A program made the translations under genes and the position numbers. Below are positions 63,651-64,000 of a stretch of 64,000 nt of DNA, piece by piece. Below the pieces are notes generated by a model. That model was not told where the DNA came from and made no database searches. It saw nothing but the letters and a program-made list of their open reading frames with translations. Origin of the DNA: Norana najaformis (taxonomy: Eukaryota; Annelida; Clitellata; Crassiclitellata; Hormogastridae); assembly GCA_964023275.1 (NCBI GenBank), contig OZ029927.1:10351720-10415719 (forward strand), read 5' to 3'. How positions within the stretch are numbered: position 1 is the first letter of the stretch; every line of letters starts with the position of its first letter.

Positions 63651-64000
63651 TTTCCAATTTTTTCCAATTCCAAAGCAATATGTAATTGTTTAATTATTTA
63701 ATTATTCCCAGGCGTAAGTGCACAAAGAGAAGACGGCTTGGATTCTGTTGGTACCTCATTGATCTCCAGACAAAATCCAGGCGGACTTATTGGTCCATAT
63801 AAAGAAAAACTTCAAAGCCCGCAGGCGAATATTAAATCTGCCATAGTAACGAGTAGGCTACTTAACCCTGAGAGCCACAATTTTGGATAAGAAACTTATT
63901 TAAACACAAGCCTAAAGGTGGGTGGTCGTATGTAGGTTATACACTGCAACAATACTCCGTAACTACACATTTTATGAGCCATCTAGCGACAAAATATATC

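Overview
The window is genomic DNA from an animal nuclear genome. Genes are split by GT...AG introns, intergenic space is large, microsatellites and minisatellites are very dense, and several short interspersed repeat families and decayed LINE pieces are scattered throughout. The gene content (KChIP, TMEM165/GDT1, SFR1, a membrane-anchored ErbB-type EGF ligand) fits a bilaterian invertebrate, probably marine. The sequence alone does not let me name the phylum. There is no bacterial or CRISPR content, and most long open frames are translated simple repeats.

Layout. (1) About 1.6-17.2 kb, plus strand: a Kv-channel-interacting protein (KChIP, neuronal calcium sensor family) in seven phase-compatible coding exons, giving a predicted 213 aa protein with two canonical EF-hands and an N-terminal myristoylation-type start. 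One intron carries a perfect CAGG array of about 220 bp that stops 36 bp before an exon. (2) 19.35-21.24 kb, minus strand: a three-exon SFR1/MEI5 homologue, the Swi5 partner that stimulates RAD51 strand exchange. (3) 25.79-29.66 kb, minus strand: a complete seven-exon TMEM165/GDT1 Golgi cation transporter of 267 aa with both E-x-G-D-[KR]-[TS] motifs. (4) About 30-49.7 kb: no conserved exon recognised. It holds LINE reverse-transcriptase debris, SINE-like copies, a head-to-head SINE hairpin and long tetranucleotide arrays. (5) 50.25-54.77 kb, plus strand: the 3' part of an ErbB-ligand gene (Spitz/TGF-alpha/neuregulin type). Its EGF module is split by an intron between cysteines 4 and 5, and a separate exon carries a transmembrane segment and stop. 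The signal-peptide exon was not found. (6) 55-64 kb: repeats, including a GGATCC-rich 18-bp minisatellite of about 700 bp.

The four genes have no obvious joint pathway and look like ordinary neighbours. I joined exons by eye from family similarity, splice consensus and reading phase. No transcript or database search was available.
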